Positions 48,181 through 57,782 of a DNA stretch of 64,000 nucleotides are shown in pieces; position 1 is the first letter of the stretch, and the number at the start of each line of letters is the position of its first letter. Made by a program: the position numbers and the translations under genes. The stretch is from Allobrachymonas sp. (GTDB taxonomy: Bacteria; Pseudomonadota; Gammaproteobacteria; Burkholderiales; Burkholderiaceae_C). The notes under the pieces are model-generated. The model saw only the letters and a program-made list of their open reading frames with translations, was not told where the DNA came from and did not search any database. The DNA lies in NCBI GenBank assembly GCA_030529505.1, contig JAUMWT010000003.1, positions 1 through 64,000 on the forward strand, in the 5' to 3' direction.

Positions 48181-48494
48181 CTACGTTGTTTGCAAGCGTC
48201 TCAGCCCATCAGGCCGCAAGGCGGCGGTTTGATGGCTTGCACACCCCCTTTTTCCCGCTCGCCCGGCAAGCAGCCACAAAGTACTTTGCCTCCTGCCACG
48301 TGGCAGCCCGCGCCAGGCAACGCCCGTGCAGCCAAACAGCCAGCGCGCTTGCTGCTTGCGCTGCGGTGGTTCGGAGCTCACTGCGCAAGCCAACGGCCGC
48401 CGGCTTCTGCTACAGTGCGGGCTGGCCGCCCGCATGGCGGCATTTGTTTTGCAAGAGACCGGGTCTCTTTTTTTGTTTTCGAAAGCACCGCGCC
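48181..48494. other. kdsB downstream spacer
   Basis: 314 bases. Contains a GCCGCC-CGCAT-GGCGGC hairpin (48425-48441) and the terminator listed separately. No supported gene. Confidence 0.45.
48454..48474 (+). terminator. Hairpin-T terminator or attenuator upstream of 48495
   Basis: AGAGACCGGGTCTCT followed by seven T. A near-perfect stem with a tight CGG loop, ending 20 bases before the next ATG. It could end the kdsB transcript or attenuate the next gene. Confidence 0.75.
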
Positions 48495-48794
48495 ATGAGC
48501 ATTCTGTTGATCCTGCACCTTGTTCTGCTTGTTGCCATCGGCGCGGGCATGGGCCTGATCACACGTTACTACCACCCCGGCCCCACCCCGCTGGATGCGG
48601 CCTGGAGCATGATCAGCGGCGTGATTGGCGCGGCTGCGGTCACGATGCTGGGCGTTTACATCGGCCTGTACCCCTTGGGCGGCTTCATGTACTACGCCAC
48701 GGCCCCAACCGGCGCGCTGATCGGCGTGATGGTGTATGCGGTGATCATCACCAAAGACGGCGATGCCGACCACGACAACCCAGGCTCGGCATAA
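48495..48794 (+). CDS. Small hypothetical membrane protein
   Basis: 99 residues from the ATG at 48495 (MSILLILHLVLLVAIGAGMG). Three probable membrane helices (about residues 3-20, 37-57 and 64-85) with short polar loops (TRYYHPGPTPLDAAW) and an acidic end (KDGDADHDNPGSA). The layout resembles small YmgE/GlsB-like proteins, but I do not recognise the family. A terminator lies just before it and a second one after it, so it is probably monocistronic. Confidence 0.65.
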   Translation: MSILLILHLVLLVAIGAGMGLITRYYHPGPTPLDAAWSMISGVIGAAAVTMLGVYIGLYPLGGFMYYATAPTGALIGVMVYAVIITKDGDADHDNPGSA

Positions 48795-48949
48795 GCTGCC
48801 CGTGCAACTGCTTGGGCATTGCCCGCATGTGGCGAAGCGCGCTTGGCGACCGGATCGCACGTAAACGAATGTCCCGCCTTACTTGCCAGTTGCTCATGTA
48901 ACTCCTTGCCAACTCCCTTCTGCGGCAGAACGAGCCTTCAACACGCATC

Positions 48950-48980
48950 AAAAAACGCCATCCTTGCGGATGGCGTTTTG
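48950..48980. terminator. Bidirectional terminator between converging genes
   Basis: AAAAAACGCCATCC, a TTGC loop and GGATGGCGTTTTG form a 12-bp stem with A and T runs on both sides. It serves the small membrane protein (plus) and pyrC (minus). Confidence 0.9.
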
Positions 48981-49015
48981 CCGTGCGCTGTTTGCGCAGA
49001 TGCGCCCAACTCTCG

Positions 49016-50089
49016 TCAAGCCACGGGCAGCAGCTTCCAGTTCAGCGTTTCGCCCGCGCACATGGGCTTGATTTGCGCATCATCGCCCCAGGGGTAGTGC
49101 TCAGGCAGCGTCCATGTTTGCTGCGCCAGCGTGACTTGCTGCGTGTTGCGCGGCAGGCCGTAAAAGTCCGGCCCGAAGTGGCTGGCAAAGCCTTCCAGCT
49201 TATCCAGCGCCTGGGCGGCGGCAAAGGCTTCGGCGTACAGCTCCAGCGCGGCCGGGGCGCTGTAGCAGCCCGCGCAGCCGCAGGCGCTTTCTTTCAGTTG
49301 CGCGGCGTGCGGGGCGCTGTCGGTTCCCAAAAAATAGCAGGGCTTGCCGCTGGTGGCCGCAGCGATCAATGCCTGGCGGTGCGCCTCGCGCTTGAGCACC
49401 GGCAAACAGTAGTAATGCGAGCGAATGCCGCCCACCAACAAGGCATTGCGGTTGAACAGCAAATGCTGCGGCGTGATGGTGGCCGCCGTCCACGCGCCAG
49501 CCTCGGCCACGTATTGGGCGGCTTCGCGCGTGGTGATGTGCTCCATCACGATTTTGAGTTCGGGCATGGCCTGGCGCAATGGCTGCAGCACACGCTCGAT
49601 GAAAACGGCTTCGCGGTCGAATATGTCCACCTGCGGATCGGTGACTTCGCCATGCACCAAAAGCGGCATGCCGTGGCGCTGCATGGCTTCAAGCGCAGCC
49701 TGGCAATGGCGCAGATCGGTCACGCCTGCATCGCTGTTGGTGGTGGCCCCGGCCGGGTAGAGCTTGAAGGCGGCAACGCCTGCTTCGCGCGCGCGCGCCA
49801 CTTCATCGGCCGGCGTGTTGTCGGTCAGGTACAGCGTCATCAAGGGCGTGAACGATGCGCCCGCAGGCAGAGCCTGCTCGATGCGCTGCCGGTAGGCCAG
49901 GGCTTGCGCCACGGTGGTAACGGGCGGCTTGAGATTGGGCATGACGATGGCACGCGCAAACTGCGCCGCCGCATGCGCCACCGATGTGCGCAGCTGGGCG
50001 CCATCGCGCAAATGGATGTGCCAATCGTCAGGCCGCGTCAAGGTGATGGAAGGCGGCAATGGCGCCGCAATGGAAGCATTCATGTGCAT
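49016..50089 (-). CDS. pyrC: Dihydroorotase
   Basis: Cyclises carbamoyl-aspartate to dihydroorotate, the third step of pyrimidine synthesis. 357 residues from the ATG at 50089 ([20 protein letters not shown]); the ATG two codons later is equally possible. AAGG precedes both. Class II motifs: [16 protein letters not shown] with the zinc Hx[32 protein letters not shown] with the carbamylated lysine, [32 protein letters not shown] and [14 protein letters not shown] ([10 protein letters not shown]). It is transcribed toward the terminator at 48950. Confidence 0.97.
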   Translation of the reverse strand: MHMNASIAAPLPPSITLTRPDDWHIHLRDGAQLRTSVAHAAAQFARAIVMPNLKPPVTTVAQALAYRQRIEQALPAGASFTPLMTLYLTDNTPADEVARAREAGVAAFKLYPAGATTNSDAGVTDLRHCQAALEAMQRHGMPLLVHGEVTDPQVDIFDREAVFIERVLQPLRQAMPELKIVMEHITTREAAQYVAEAGAWTAATITPQHLLFNRNALLVGGIRSHYYCLPVLKREAHRQALIAAATSGKPCYFLGTDSAPHAAQLKESACGCAGCYSAPAALELYAEAFAAAQALDKLEGFASHFGPDFYGLPRNTQQVTLAQQTWTLPEHYPWGDDAQIKPMCAGETLNWKLLPVA

Positions 50090-50606
50090 GGAGCCTTCAA
50101 AAGTGAAAAAAACAGGGCCTGTCGAGAGGCCATTCAAAACTGCTGGCAACCTTGACAACATGCCGAGCCAGCAGGGGCGAAAAAGGTGCCAGACACCATC
50201 ACCCCCTTCGCTTGCCGACAAAGCCACAGTGAAGCAAGTCGCGCGACTTGCCCCCTCAACACCTGCGTCATGCAGAACATGGCGAATCCATTTTCGCTCA
50301 CATCACGGCATGAGATAGCGAATGAAATTGCAGCGCCAATTACGCGAAACTGACAACAAAAAAGCCGCTGCAGCGGCTTTTTTGCATGGCGCGTGAACCA
50401 TTCGGCATCGCCTCAGGGCCCGCTCGCGATCTCAACGCGAGGCGATGGGATAGGGAGCGGGATGGGCTGCAAGGCGCACATCAAAGGACATGAGCGAAGG
50501 GCATAGCCCATGCGACATATGCAGCAAGATGATCGACAAGATTTGCAACGCAGCAGACCGCCCGCCTCCATCTTCAAGCGCCCGTGAGGAGAGGGTGAAC
50601 AGGCTC
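50090..50606. other. Spacer with bidirectional terminator and repeat
   Basis: About 517 bases upstream of pyrC. It holds the palindromic terminator (50358-50383) and repeat copy 5. No coding frame is supported. Confidence 0.5.
50358..50383. terminator. Perfect palindromic terminator
   Basis: AAAAAAGCCGCTG directly followed by its exact reverse complement CAGCGGCTTTTTT. It could stop the RNase/barstar transcript running leftward, although an upstream pyrC promoter is nearby. Confidence 0.8.
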
Positions 50607-50608
50607 TC
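50415..50608 (+). repeat. Dispersed MITE-like repeat, copy 5
   Basis: 194 bases, forward. The left end is diverged (AGGGCCCGCTCGCGATCTCAACGCGAGGCG); the right end GGGTGAACAGGCTCTC matches. The interior contains GGGCTGCAAGGCGCACATC, GGGCATAGCCC and GATTTGCAACGCAGCAGACCG. Its right end overlaps the stop codon of the small ORF at 50607-50843. Confidence 0.8.
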
Positions 50609-50843
50609 AGGCGCTTGCCGCCATGTTGTCGCTGTCGTTCACCGCGCTCAGCCAATATTGGGCATTGAACGGACTGCTCATGCGCAGGGCCAGCGGCGTC
50701 ACGTCAACGATCTTGTCGGTTGGCATTTTTTCTTCGGGTTCCAGGGCCTCTTCGGCTTCTTGCTCTTGCGCAGCAACAGCCTGCTTCGCCCGTTCTGCTT
50801 GGCCAGCTTGTGCAGAACGGGCTACAGAAAAGAATAGAAGCAC
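50607..50843 (-). CDS. Small hypothetical protein overlapping the barstar gene end
   Basis: A 78-codon frame from a GTG at 50843, overlapping the last 22 bases of the barstar gene in another frame. Codon choice looks coding (many GCG, CTG, GAC, GAA), with EQEAEEALEPEEK followed by a serine- and asparagine-containing tail. The start reads LLFFSVARSAQA, like a short signal-type segment. The TGA lies at the edge of repeat copy 5. It may be a true small gene, a remnant of a longer gene truncated by the repeat, or a chance frame. No family recognised. Confidence 0.4.
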   Translation of the reverse strand: MLLFFSVARSAQAGQAERAKQAVAAQEQEAEEALEPEEKMPTDKIVDVTPLALRMSSPFNAQYWLSAVNDSDNMAASA

Positions 50844-51238
50844 CGGAAAGCCACCTTGCGATCGCCCCAGTAATCGGCGGCGTCGCGGAAGGTGTCGAGC
50901 AATTGCTCGCGCGACTCTTTGTCGAAACGGGCATTGGTCGGAATCTGCTCCAGCACCACCACAAAGCCAGGCTGCGGCCCGGATTTGTGCAGCGGGTCGG
51001 TGATGCAGTCGTAAAGCGCATCGAAGTTTTTGCCGAAATGCGCAGGCAGCGTGAACTGCTCGGCGATCATGTCCAGCACGTCCTGCTTGGTTTGCGCGCC
51101 AGCCAGATTGGCATACAGAAAGTGCTGGCCCATTTGGCTGGCTGCGGCTTGCAGCTCGGGCACGCGAAAGGCCCTGATCGACTGAACGATGTTGTTGCGC
51201 ACATTGCGCAAGGGGTTGTCGGAAAGATGTGAATCCAT
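50822..51238 (-). CDS. Barstar-family ribonuclease inhibitor
   Basis: 138 residues from the ATG at 51238 (MDSHLSDNPLRNVRNNIVQS); a GTG two codons upstream is possible. LYANLAGAQTKQDVLDMIAE and FTLPAHFGKNFDALYDCITD, with the acidic patch expected to fill the RNase active site, are typical, and it ends with a short helix and FRCFYSFL. Barstar inhibits guanyl-specific ribonucleases in the cytosol. It lies directly downstream of the RNase gene (48 bases), so the two form a toxin-inhibitor operon. A small ORF overlaps its end. Confidence 0.88.
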   Translation of the reverse strand: MDSHLSDNPLRNVRNNIVQSIRAFRVPELQAAASQMGQHFLYANLAGAQTKQDVLDMIAEQFTLPAHFGKNFDALYDCITDPLHKSGPQPGFVVVLEQIPTNARFDKESREQLLDTFRDAADYWGDRKVAFRCFYSFL

Positions 51239-51286
51239 GCTCACGCTACTTTGCAGCTCAAAGCTGCCTCCTCGGTTGATGCTTGG

Positions 51287-51829
51287 TTAGGGAATGATTT
51301 GTTGAAAACTGGCGTAATGATCGGCGGTGTGATAACAAACCTCTGGCTTGCGGGGCGGGCCGCCGCAAACGATGCGCCGTGCCCCGCGCGAGCGGGCTCG
51401 GGGCGGCGCCACGGTGTATTCGCGGTAAAAGCCCCGTTTTCTGGCAGGCAGCAAACGTTCGCGGTTGGCAAAGACGCTGCCATCTTTCTCGTAAGGAAAA
51501 GGCCCGCCCTGATGAATCAGGCGATACACCTTTTGCTCCAGGGCCGACAGCGCGGCCAAAGGCACGAGGCCTGGCGCTTGATCTTTGCTGGCCGCTGGCG
51601 GCGCAATCGCAGGCCGTGATGGCTGCTCAGACCGAACCGACTCAGCTGCGCTATCAGCCCCGCTGCTGCCCCTTTTGTACGCCAGCACTTCGCTGGGCTG
51701 GCAGGCGAGCAAAATCAGACACAGCGGCAACGCACCCAAGCTGAGCAAGCACTTACGCAGCCGCCCGCCTTGCTTTTGCACACCATCTTGAGCGGAGCGG
51801 GTCTCATCAAAAAACGGCGTAAACGGCAT
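51287..51829 (-). CDS. Guanyl-specific ribonuclease (barnase/RNase N1-T1 family), putative lipoprotein
   Basis: About 180 residues from the ATG at 51829 (MPFTPFFDETRSAQDG); an ATG 16 codons upstream and an internal GTG just before KQGGRLRK are alternatives. The export signal KCLLSLGALPLCLILLACQ ends in the lipobox LLAC, so it may be a lipoprotein. A low-complexity linker (about 50 residues) leads to the catalytic domain: FANRERLLPAR, then FYREYTVAPP with the general base glutamate, ARRIVCGG with the catalytic arginine, and CYHTADHYASF with the catalytic histidine. It cleaves RNA after guanosine. The barstar gene follows. Confidence 0.85.
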   Translation of the reverse strand: MPFTPFFDETRSAQDGVQKQGGRLRKCLLSLGALPLCLILLACQPSEVLAYKRGSSGADSAAESVRSEQPSRPAIAPPAASKDQAPGLVPLAALSALEQKVYRLIHQGGPFPYEKDGSVFANRERLLPARKRGFYREYTVAPPRARSRGARRIVCGGPPRKPEVCYHTADHYASFQQIIP

Positions 51830-52212
51830 GACAGCACACGGAAGGAATCGCTTACAAGAACTTCTGGCCCGCGTCATCCATCAGAGGCCCCGCAAGAAGA
51901 ACACCTCGAAAATGACGAGGCGTTAGTTTGCATCAAGCTGTAGCAAAAATCAACATCCCTGCAAATGGACGAGAAGCCTGCAAGGAAATTGCCCGCCAGC
52001 TTGCCATGCGCCGCCGGACGTGGCAGCCGCCAAGACTTTGCCTGTCCTCGGCCGCGCCGACAAGCCGCCGAAGGAAAAGGCACTTCATGGGAATAGATGA
52101 AAATTCGCCAAGGATTGAAGCAAAACGGCACCCAATCGCGGCAGATAAGGAGGAAGCCAAAGAGGAATGGTTGCTTGCTTTCGACGGCTTGTGCCAACTG
52201 CAGCCCGGCCTC

Positions 52213-52382
52213 AAAGCCTGTTCAAGACCCAATGCGAGACGACGGGACAAGTCGCGAAATGGAATGTCAGGTGCGCACCTGCGCGACATGCACAAGACGA
52301 TTGACACGATTGGCAAGGCCACCAACCACCCGCTCCAGCATTCAAGCGCCCAGAGAGAGGCAAGAAAGGGGAGCAGCCTCTC
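52213..52382 (+). repeat. Dispersed MITE-like repeat, copy 6 (degenerate)
   Basis: 170 bases. Starts AAAGCCTGTTCAAGACCCAATGCGAG; the interior is diverged but keeps GACACGATTGGCAAGG and ATTCAAGCGCCCAG; ends GCAGCCTCTCA directly at copy 7. Confidence 0.6.
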
Positions 52383-52556
52383 AGAACCTGTTCAAAATCT
52401 CAACGTGAGGCAATTGGAAGTGGAAAGGTATGGGATGCAAAACCCACATCTTTGTATGTGGGCAGTGCATAGCCTGTGCCATGGACAAGGTTTGCAACGA
52501 AGCAGACCGCCCACCTCCGTATTCAAGCTCCCGCGATGAGGTTTTGAACAGACTCT
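52383..52556 (+). repeat. Dispersed MITE-like repeat, copy 7
   Basis: 174 bases. Ends AGAACCTGTTCAAAATCTCAA and GATGAGGTTTTGAACAGACTCT are clear inverted repeats. Interior: GTGAGGCAATTGGAAGTGG, GTGCATAGCCTGTGCCATGG, GGTTTGCAACGAAGCAGACC and ATTCAAGC. It abuts copy 6 tandemly. Confidence 0.85.
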
Positions 52557-52817
52557 CGGACTCCCACAGCACAATGACTTGCAAAACCATGACGTGCAGG
52601 CTCGCCTTTCGTCATCAAGCTCACGAAAGTACGCTGCTGCAGGCAGCTCCAAATTTCAGCCGGATTTCGGCTGCTCAAATGGCTGAAAAGCGAAGAACGC
52701 AGAAGAATCCTGAGCCTCTGCGACAGAGTGCACCGACGCCAGAAAACGAAAAGCCCTGAAACTCCAGGAATTTCAAGGCTTTATGTAATTTCGGATGAAA
52801 ATCCGGCGAATTGTCTT

Positions 52818-52902
52818 TGGTGCCGTCGGCGAGACTCGAACTCGCACAGCTTTCGCCACTACCCCCTCAAGATAGCGTGTCTACCAATTTCACCACGACG
52901 GC
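52818..52902 (-). tRNA. tRNA-Leu (GAG)
   Basis: An 85-base class II tRNA with long variable arm and encoded CCA. Acceptor GCCGTCG pairs with CGACGGC; the anticodon stem CTATC/GGTAG encloses TTGAGGG, giving anticodon GAG. It follows secG on the same strand, its usual place in Betaproteobacteria. Confidence 0.96.
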
Positions 52903-53073
52903 AGATGCTGGAAGATGCAAGGCTTTGACAAACCGATTCAGCACATTCGAGCAAGCAGCGATTGTAATCGCAATTCTTTCCAGATGGCTGGGCAGGGCGC
53001 GATTTCTCCTGCCTGCCTTTCTCTTTAACGGCCCCCTTCACCAAAGCAAGCCGCTTGTGCTGACTGCTTGCGT

Positions 53074-53490
53074 TTACTTCGCTGCAGAAGCGGCCGGAGC
53101 ATTGCCCGGAATCATCGAAGCCGCATCGTGGCTGGCCGCTGCAGAGGCCTCAGGTGCTGCAGCAGAAGCACCGCCCACAGATGAGGCCGCCGCAGGCGCG
53201 GTTGTGGCCACTTTGGGCAATTGATCCAGCACGCTGGAGCCGCCCGCATTGCCACGATTGCCGTAATAGGCCAGCACCAGCGTGCAGGCGAAAAAGACCG
53301 TGGCCAGAATCGCCGTGGTGCGCGACAAGAAAGTGGCGCTGCCCGATGAACCGAACAGGCTGCCCGATGCGCCGCTGCCGAAAGTGGCGCCAGCCGTGGC
53401 ACCCTTGCCTTGCTGCATGAGGATCAGGCCGATCATGACCAAGGCAGAAATGACCTGCACCACCAGCAGAATGTTGAAAAGAATGTTCAT
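53074..53490 (-). CDS. secG: Protein translocase auxiliary subunit SecG
   Basis: 138 residues from the ATG at 53490 (MNILFNILLVVQVISALVMI), with two membrane helices (4-24 and about 55-75). LVMIGLILMQQGKGATAG and FGSGASGSLFGSSGSATFLS are the SecG signature. The C-terminal ~50 residues are an Ala-rich low-complexity tail, common in beta/gamma SecG. SecG aids protein export with SecY and SecE. Follows tpiA at 117 bases. Confidence 0.95.
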   Translation of the reverse strand: MNILFNILLVVQVISALVMIGLILMQQGKGATAGATFGSGASGSLFGSSGSATFLSRTTAILATVFFACTLVLAYYGNRGNAGGSSVLDQLPKVATTAPAAASSVGGASAAAPEASAAASHDAASMIPGNAPAASAAK

Positions 53491-53607
53491 GGCATGTTTG
53501 AATCGGATGAAAGGCACAAGCCTTGTGCACAAACCCTGTACACGAAACGCAGGCGCTGGCCTGCTCGCACGCGCTTGCGCAAAAGCTGCGTATTTTACTA
53601 AGCTGCT

Positions 53608-54351
53608 TTACCGGGCCGCTGCAATGATGGCCAAAAAGTCCGGCGCCTTGAGTGAAGCGCCGCCAATCAGGCCGCCGTCGATATCGGGCTGGGCCAGCAG
53701 TTCGGCCGCGTTAGCAGCATTCATGCTGCCACCGTACAGAATGCGAATCGCACCTGCCTGATCAGTCGCTGCTTGCAACTGCTTGCGCAGCACGGCATGC
53801 ACTTGCTGCGCCTGCTCGGGCGTGGCCGTTTTGCCGGTGCCGATGGCCCAGACTGGCTCGTACGCCACCACGATTTCAGTAACGCAGTGCCCCACCAATT
53901 GCACCACGGCGGCCAGCTGGCGGCGCACGATGTAATCGGTCATGCCCTCGTCGCGCTCGCGCTGGGTTTCGCCCACGCAGACGATGGGCGTGATGCCAGC
54001 TTCGAGCGCGCGCTTGGCCTTGATGGCCACATTGGTATCGGTTTCGGCCTGATGCATGCGGCGCTCACTGTGTCCAACGATGGAATAGCGCACGCCAAAC
54101 TCCTTGAGCATTTCAGCTGACACATCACCCGTGTAAGGCCCGTTTTCGTGTTGCGACACGTTTTGCGAACCCAGTGCAACCACGTTTTGCCCAGCCAGCA
54201 GGCCCTGCAATTGCGGCAAATAAACGGACGGCGCGCACACGGCCACATCGCATGCAGGCTGGCCCACACCAGCGAGCACGCCTTGCATCAAGGCTTCGTT
54301 CGCGGCCAAATTGCCATTCATTTTCCAGTTGCCAACGATGAGTTTTTTCAT
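53608..54351 (-). CDS. tpiA: Triosephosphate isomerase
   Basis: Interconverts dihydroxyacetone phosphate and glyceraldehyde 3-phosphate. 247 residues from the ATG at 54351; the codon before is [11 protein letters not shown] near the N-terminus carries the catalytic lysine. [11 protein letters not shown] has the catalytic histidine, [20 protein letters not shown] the catalytic glutamate and flexible loop, and [12 protein letters not shown] the phosphate site. Six bases separate the qor stop from its start. Confidence 0.98.
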   Translation of the reverse strand: MKKLIVGNWKMNGNLAANEALMQGVLAGVGQPACDVAVCAPSVYLPQLQGLLAGQNVVALGSQNVSQHENGPYTGDVSAEMLKEFGVRYSIVGHSERRMHQAETDTNVAIKAKRALEAGITPIVCVGETQRERDEGMTDYIVRRQLAAVVQLVGHCVTEIVVAYEPVWAIGTGKTATPEQAQQVHAVLRKQLQAATDQAGAIRILYGGSMNAANAAELLAQPDIDGGLIGGASLKAPDFLAIIAAAR

Positions 54352-54357
54352 CACGAA

Positions 54358-55413
54358 TCACTCCCAAGTCAAAACGATTTTGCCGATGTGCTGGCCGGAT
54401 TCCATCAGGGCATGCGCTTGCGCGGCCTGCGCGGCAGCAAATGAGGCATGGATGAGCGGGCGCACTTTGCCCTGTTCAATCCAGGGCCACACCGTTTGCT
54501 GCAATTGCTTGGCGATGGCCGCCTTGAAGGCATGGGGCTGGCTGCGCAGCGTGGTGCCGATGAGGCTAAGCCGACGCATCAAGACGGTGACGGCATTGAA
54601 AGCAGCGTCTTTGCCGCCCTGCACTGCAATGATGAGCAGCTTGCCATCGGTTGCCATGCACTGCACATTGCGCGCCACATAGCTGCCCGCCACCATGTCG
54701 AGCACCACGTGGACGCCACGATCTTGCGTGATGGCCTTGACCTGCTCGACAAAGTCCTGCTCGCGGTAGTTGATGGCGTAATCCGCGCCCAATTGCAAAC
54801 AGGCCGCGCATTTTTCGGCGCTGCCTGCCGTGACGATCACCTGCGCGCCCGCAGCCTTGCCCAGCTGGATGGCAGTGGTACCGATGCCGCTGCTGCCACC
54901 ATGCACCAACAAGGTTTGCCCGGTTTGCAAGCCGCCGCGGTCAAACACATTGCTCCAAACCGTGAAGAAAGTTTCGGGCAGGCAGGCGGCTTCTTGCAGG
55001 CTCAAGCCTTCAGGCACCGGCAAGCAATGCGCGACTGGCGCCACGGCATATTGCGCATAGCCGCCACCGGCCAGCAAGGCGCAAACGCTCTGCCCGGCTT
55101 GCAAACCCGCAGCCTGCATGGCCGCCGCATCGCCCCCCACGATGGTGCCGGCCACTTCCAAGCCCGGCAGCGGCGAGGCGCCAGGCGGCGCAGGGTAATG
55201 GCCTTTGCGCTGCACCACGTCGGGGCGGTTCACGCCCGAGGCAGCCACGCGAATCAGCACCTCGCCCTCGCCCGGCGTGGGCACAGGCTGCTGCACCAGT
55301 TCCAGCACCTCCGGCCCGCCGGGTTCGCGGATGGCGATGGCTTGCATCGTGGCGGGCCAGTGGCCGCTGGCAACAGATGCAGCAGCAGGCATGGAAGCGC
55401 CGGAGCTGCTCAT
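54358..55413 (-). CDS. qor: NAD(P)H quinone oxidoreductase (zinc-independent MDR family)
   Basis: 351 residues. PGLEVAGTIVGGDA and the nucleotide loop TLLVHGGSSGIGTTAIQLGK mark a quinone oxidoreductase-type medium-chain reductase; typical alcohol-dehydrogenase cysteine and histidine zinc ligands are absent. The ATG shares one base with the pnp stop (TGATG), implying coupled translation. It reduces quinones or related enones with NADPH; the exact substrate is unknown. It sits between pnp and tpiA, a common arrangement in Comamonadaceae-type genomes. Confidence 0.88.
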   Translation of the reverse strand: MSSSGASMPAAASVASGHWPATMQAIAIREPGGPEVLELVQQPVPTPGEGEVLIRVAASGVNRPDVVQRKGHYPAPPGASPLPGLEVAGTIVGGDAAAMQAAGLQAGQSVCALLAGGGYAQYAVAPVAHCLPVPEGLSLQEAACLPETFFTVWSNVFDRGGLQTGQTLLVHGGSSGIGTTAIQLGKAAGAQVIVTAGSAEKCAACLQLGADYAINYREQDFVEQVKAITQDRGVHVVLDMVAGSYVARNVQCMATDGKLLIIAVQGGKDAAFNAVTVLMRRLSLIGTTLRSQPHAFKAAIAKQLQQTVWPWIEQGKVRPLIHASFAAAQAAQAHALMESGQHIGKIVLTWE

Positions 55414-57623
55414 CAGATCACTTCGGGGCCAGCACCGCCGCCTTGACCGCCGTTGTAGCCATTGCCACGCTCGCCGCGATCACCGCGGTCATGACGCTCG
55501 CCACGGTCACTGCGTTCGGGGCGCTCGATCAGCGCCTTCATCGACAGTTTGATGCGGCCTTTTTCATCGGCCTCCAGCGCCTTGACGCGAACGACCTGCC
55601 CTTCCTGGAGGTAGTCGCTCACTTTTTCCACGCGCTCGTGGGCGATTTGGCTGATGTGCAGCAGGCCGTCTTTGCCCGGCAGCACGTTGATCAGCGCGCC
55701 AAAGTCCAGAATCTTGACCACGGGGCCTTCGTAAATCTTGCCGATTTCGACTTCGGCCGTGATTTCTTCGATGCGGCGACGCGCTTCGGCGGCCTTGTCG
55801 GCATCGGTGGAGGCAATGGTCACCACGCCATCATCCGAAATGTCGATGGTGGTGCCGGTTTCTTCGGTCAGTTGGCGAATGGTGGCGCCGCCCTTGCCGA
55901 TCACGTCGCGAATCTTCTCGGGGTTGACGCGCATGGTGTACAGGCGCGGCGCGAATTGCGACACCTCGGCATTGGCCTGCTGCATGGCGTCCTGCATCTT
56001 GCCCAGAATGTGCATGCGCGCCTCTTTGGCCTGGGCCAGCGCCACTTGCATGATCTCTTTGGTGATGCCCTGGATCTTGATGTCCATCTGCAGGGCGGTG
56101 ATGCCGTCGGTCGTGCCCGCTACCTTGAAGTCCATGTCGCCCAGGTGATCTTCATCGCCCAGGATGTCGGTCAGCACGGCGAAGCGGTTGTCTTCCTTGA
56201 TCAGACCCATGGCGATACCGGCCACGTGCACCTTCATGGGCACGCCCGCATCCATCAGGCTGAGGCAGCCACCGCAGACGGACGCCATTGAAGAAGAGCC
56301 GTTGGATTCGGTGATTTCACTCACTACGCGGATGGTGTAGGGAAATTCGTCTTTGCTCGGCAAACAAGCCACCAGGGCGCGCTTGGCCAGGCGGCCGTGG
56401 CCGATTTCGCGGCGCTTGGTGCTGCCCATGCGGCCCACTTCGCCCGTGGCAAAGGGCGGCATGTTGTAGTGGAACATGAAGCGGTCTTCAAACTCGCCGG
56501 CCAGCGCGTCGATTTTTTGCGCGTCGCGCTCGGTGCCCAGGGTGGTGACCACCAGCGCCTGTGTTTCGCCGCGCGTGAACAGGGCCGAGCCGTGGGTGCG
56601 CGGCAGCACGCTGTTGCGGATTTCGATGGGGCGCACGGTGCGGGTGTCGCGCCCGTCGATGCGCGGCTCGCCCGCCAGAATCTGGCCGCGCACGATGCGC
56701 GCTTCGATTTCAAACAGCAGGTTGTCGACCTTGACTTCGTCAAACTCCACGCCCTGATCGGTCAAGCCCGCTTTGACGGCCGCGCTGGCTTCACGCAGCG
56801 CCTGCGTGCGCGCTTGCTTGCTGCGAATTTGGTAGGCGGTGCGCAGTTTGTCTTCGGCCAGGGCGGTGACTTGGCTGATGAAGGCTTCGTCTTTCGGCTC
56901 GGGCGTCCAGGTGCCGTCTTTTTCCCACAGGGGTTTGCCTGCGTCGCGAATCAGTTCGTGGATGGCGTCAATGGCCACCTTGCCCTGCTCGTGGCCAAAC
57001 ACCACTGCGCCCAACATGACTTCTTCAGAGAGTTGCTGCGCTTCGGATTCCACCATCAGCACGGCTGTTTCGGTGCCCGCCACCACGAGATCCAGCTGGC
57101 TGTTTTTGCGCTGGGTCTGGCCGGGGTTGAGCACGTATTCGCCATTGATGTAGCCCACGCGCGCCGCGCCAATCGGGCCGTTGAAAGGAATGCCCGAGAT
57201 GCCCAGCGCTGCGCTCACAGCGATCATGGCGGCGATGTCAGCGTCCACTTCGGGGTTGAGCGAAACGGTGTGCACCACCACGTGCACTTCGTTGTAGAAG
57301 CCTTCGGGGAAGAGCGGACGAATGGGGCGGTCGATCAGGCGGCTGGTGAGCGTTTCCAGCTCGCTGGGTTTGGCTTCGCGCTTGAAGAAGCTGCCTGGAA
57401 TCTTGCCCGCAGCATAGGTTTTTTCGATGTAGTCCACCGTCAGCGGGAAGAAGTCTTGCCCCGGCTTGGCGGTTTTGGAACCGACCACGGTCGCCAGCAC
57501 CACGGTGCCGTCCATATCCAGCAGCACGGCGCCGGTGGCCTGGCGGGCGATTTCACCCGTTTCCATGCGCACGGTGTGCTGGCCCCATTGAAAGGTTTTG
57601 GTGACTTTATTGAACATCGTCAT
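55413..57623 (-). CDS. pnp: Polyribonucleotide nucleotidyltransferase
   Basis: Degrades RNA phosphorolytically 3' to 5' and, with RNase E, forms the degradosome in some bacteria. 736 residues from the ATG at 57623 (AGGAG seven bases upstream). Two RNase PH domains ([40 protein letters not shown]), a KH domain with [18 protein letters not shown] and an S1 domain around 615-690 ([20 protein letters not shown]). The C-terminal ~30 residues form an RG/D-rich tail ([18 protein letters not shown]) beyond the S1 domain. It follows rpsO, as is standard. Confidence 0.97.
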   Translation of the reverse strand: MTMFNKVTKTFQWGQHTVRMETGEIARQATGAVLLDMDGTVVLATVVGSKTAKPGQDFFPLTVDYIEKTYAAGKIPGSFFKREAKPSELETLTSRLIDRPIRPLFPEGFYNEVHVVVHTVSLNPEVDADIAAMIAVSAALGISGIPFNGPIGAARVGYINGEYVLNPGQTQRKNSQLDLVVAGTETAVLMVESEAQQLSEEVMLGAVVFGHEQGKVAIDAIHELIRDAGKPLWEKDGTWTPEPKDEAFISQVTALAEDKLRTAYQIRSKQARTQALREASAAVKAGLTDQGVEFDEVKVDNLLFEIEARIVRGQILAGEPRIDGRDTRTVRPIEIRNSVLPRTHGSALFTRGETQALVVTTLGTERDAQKIDALAGEFEDRFMFHYNMPPFATGEVGRMGSTKRREIGHGRLAKRALVACLPSKDEFPYTIRVVSEITESNGSSSMASVCGGCLSLMDAGVPMKVHVAGIAMGLIKEDNRFAVLTDILGDEDHLGDMDFKVAGTTDGITALQMDIKIQGITKEIMQVALAQAKEARMHILGKMQDAMQQANAEVSQFAPRLYTMRVNPEKIRDVIGKGGATIRQLTEETGTTIDISDDGVVTIASTDADKAAEARRRIEEITAEVEIGKIYEGPVVKILDFGALINVLPGKDGLLHISQIAHERVEKVSDYLQEGQVVRVKALEADEKGRIKLSMKALIERPERSDRGERHDRGDRGERGNGYNGGQGGGAGPEVI

Positions 57624-57782
57624 GATTTTTCTCCTAAAGGTGCCCGGCATCCATAAGAACTCAGGCACGGTCTTTGTCGGAGAGGCGCTCAGCACGCGAT
57701 GCCATTCCAGCCATCCCCTGCGGGCAGTTGGATGCTTGGAATGACACAGCTGATCGCGCTGGCCTGCTTCTCCACGGTTGAT

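Larger units (their letters stand above)
51830..52817. other. Repeat-filled segment between RNase gene and tRNA-Leu
   Basis: About 990 bases. Repeat copies 6 and 7 stand in tandem at 52213-52556. The remainder (51830-52212) has several overlapping frames with no ribosome-binding site or family resemblance. Nothing coding is supported. Confidence 0.5.
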
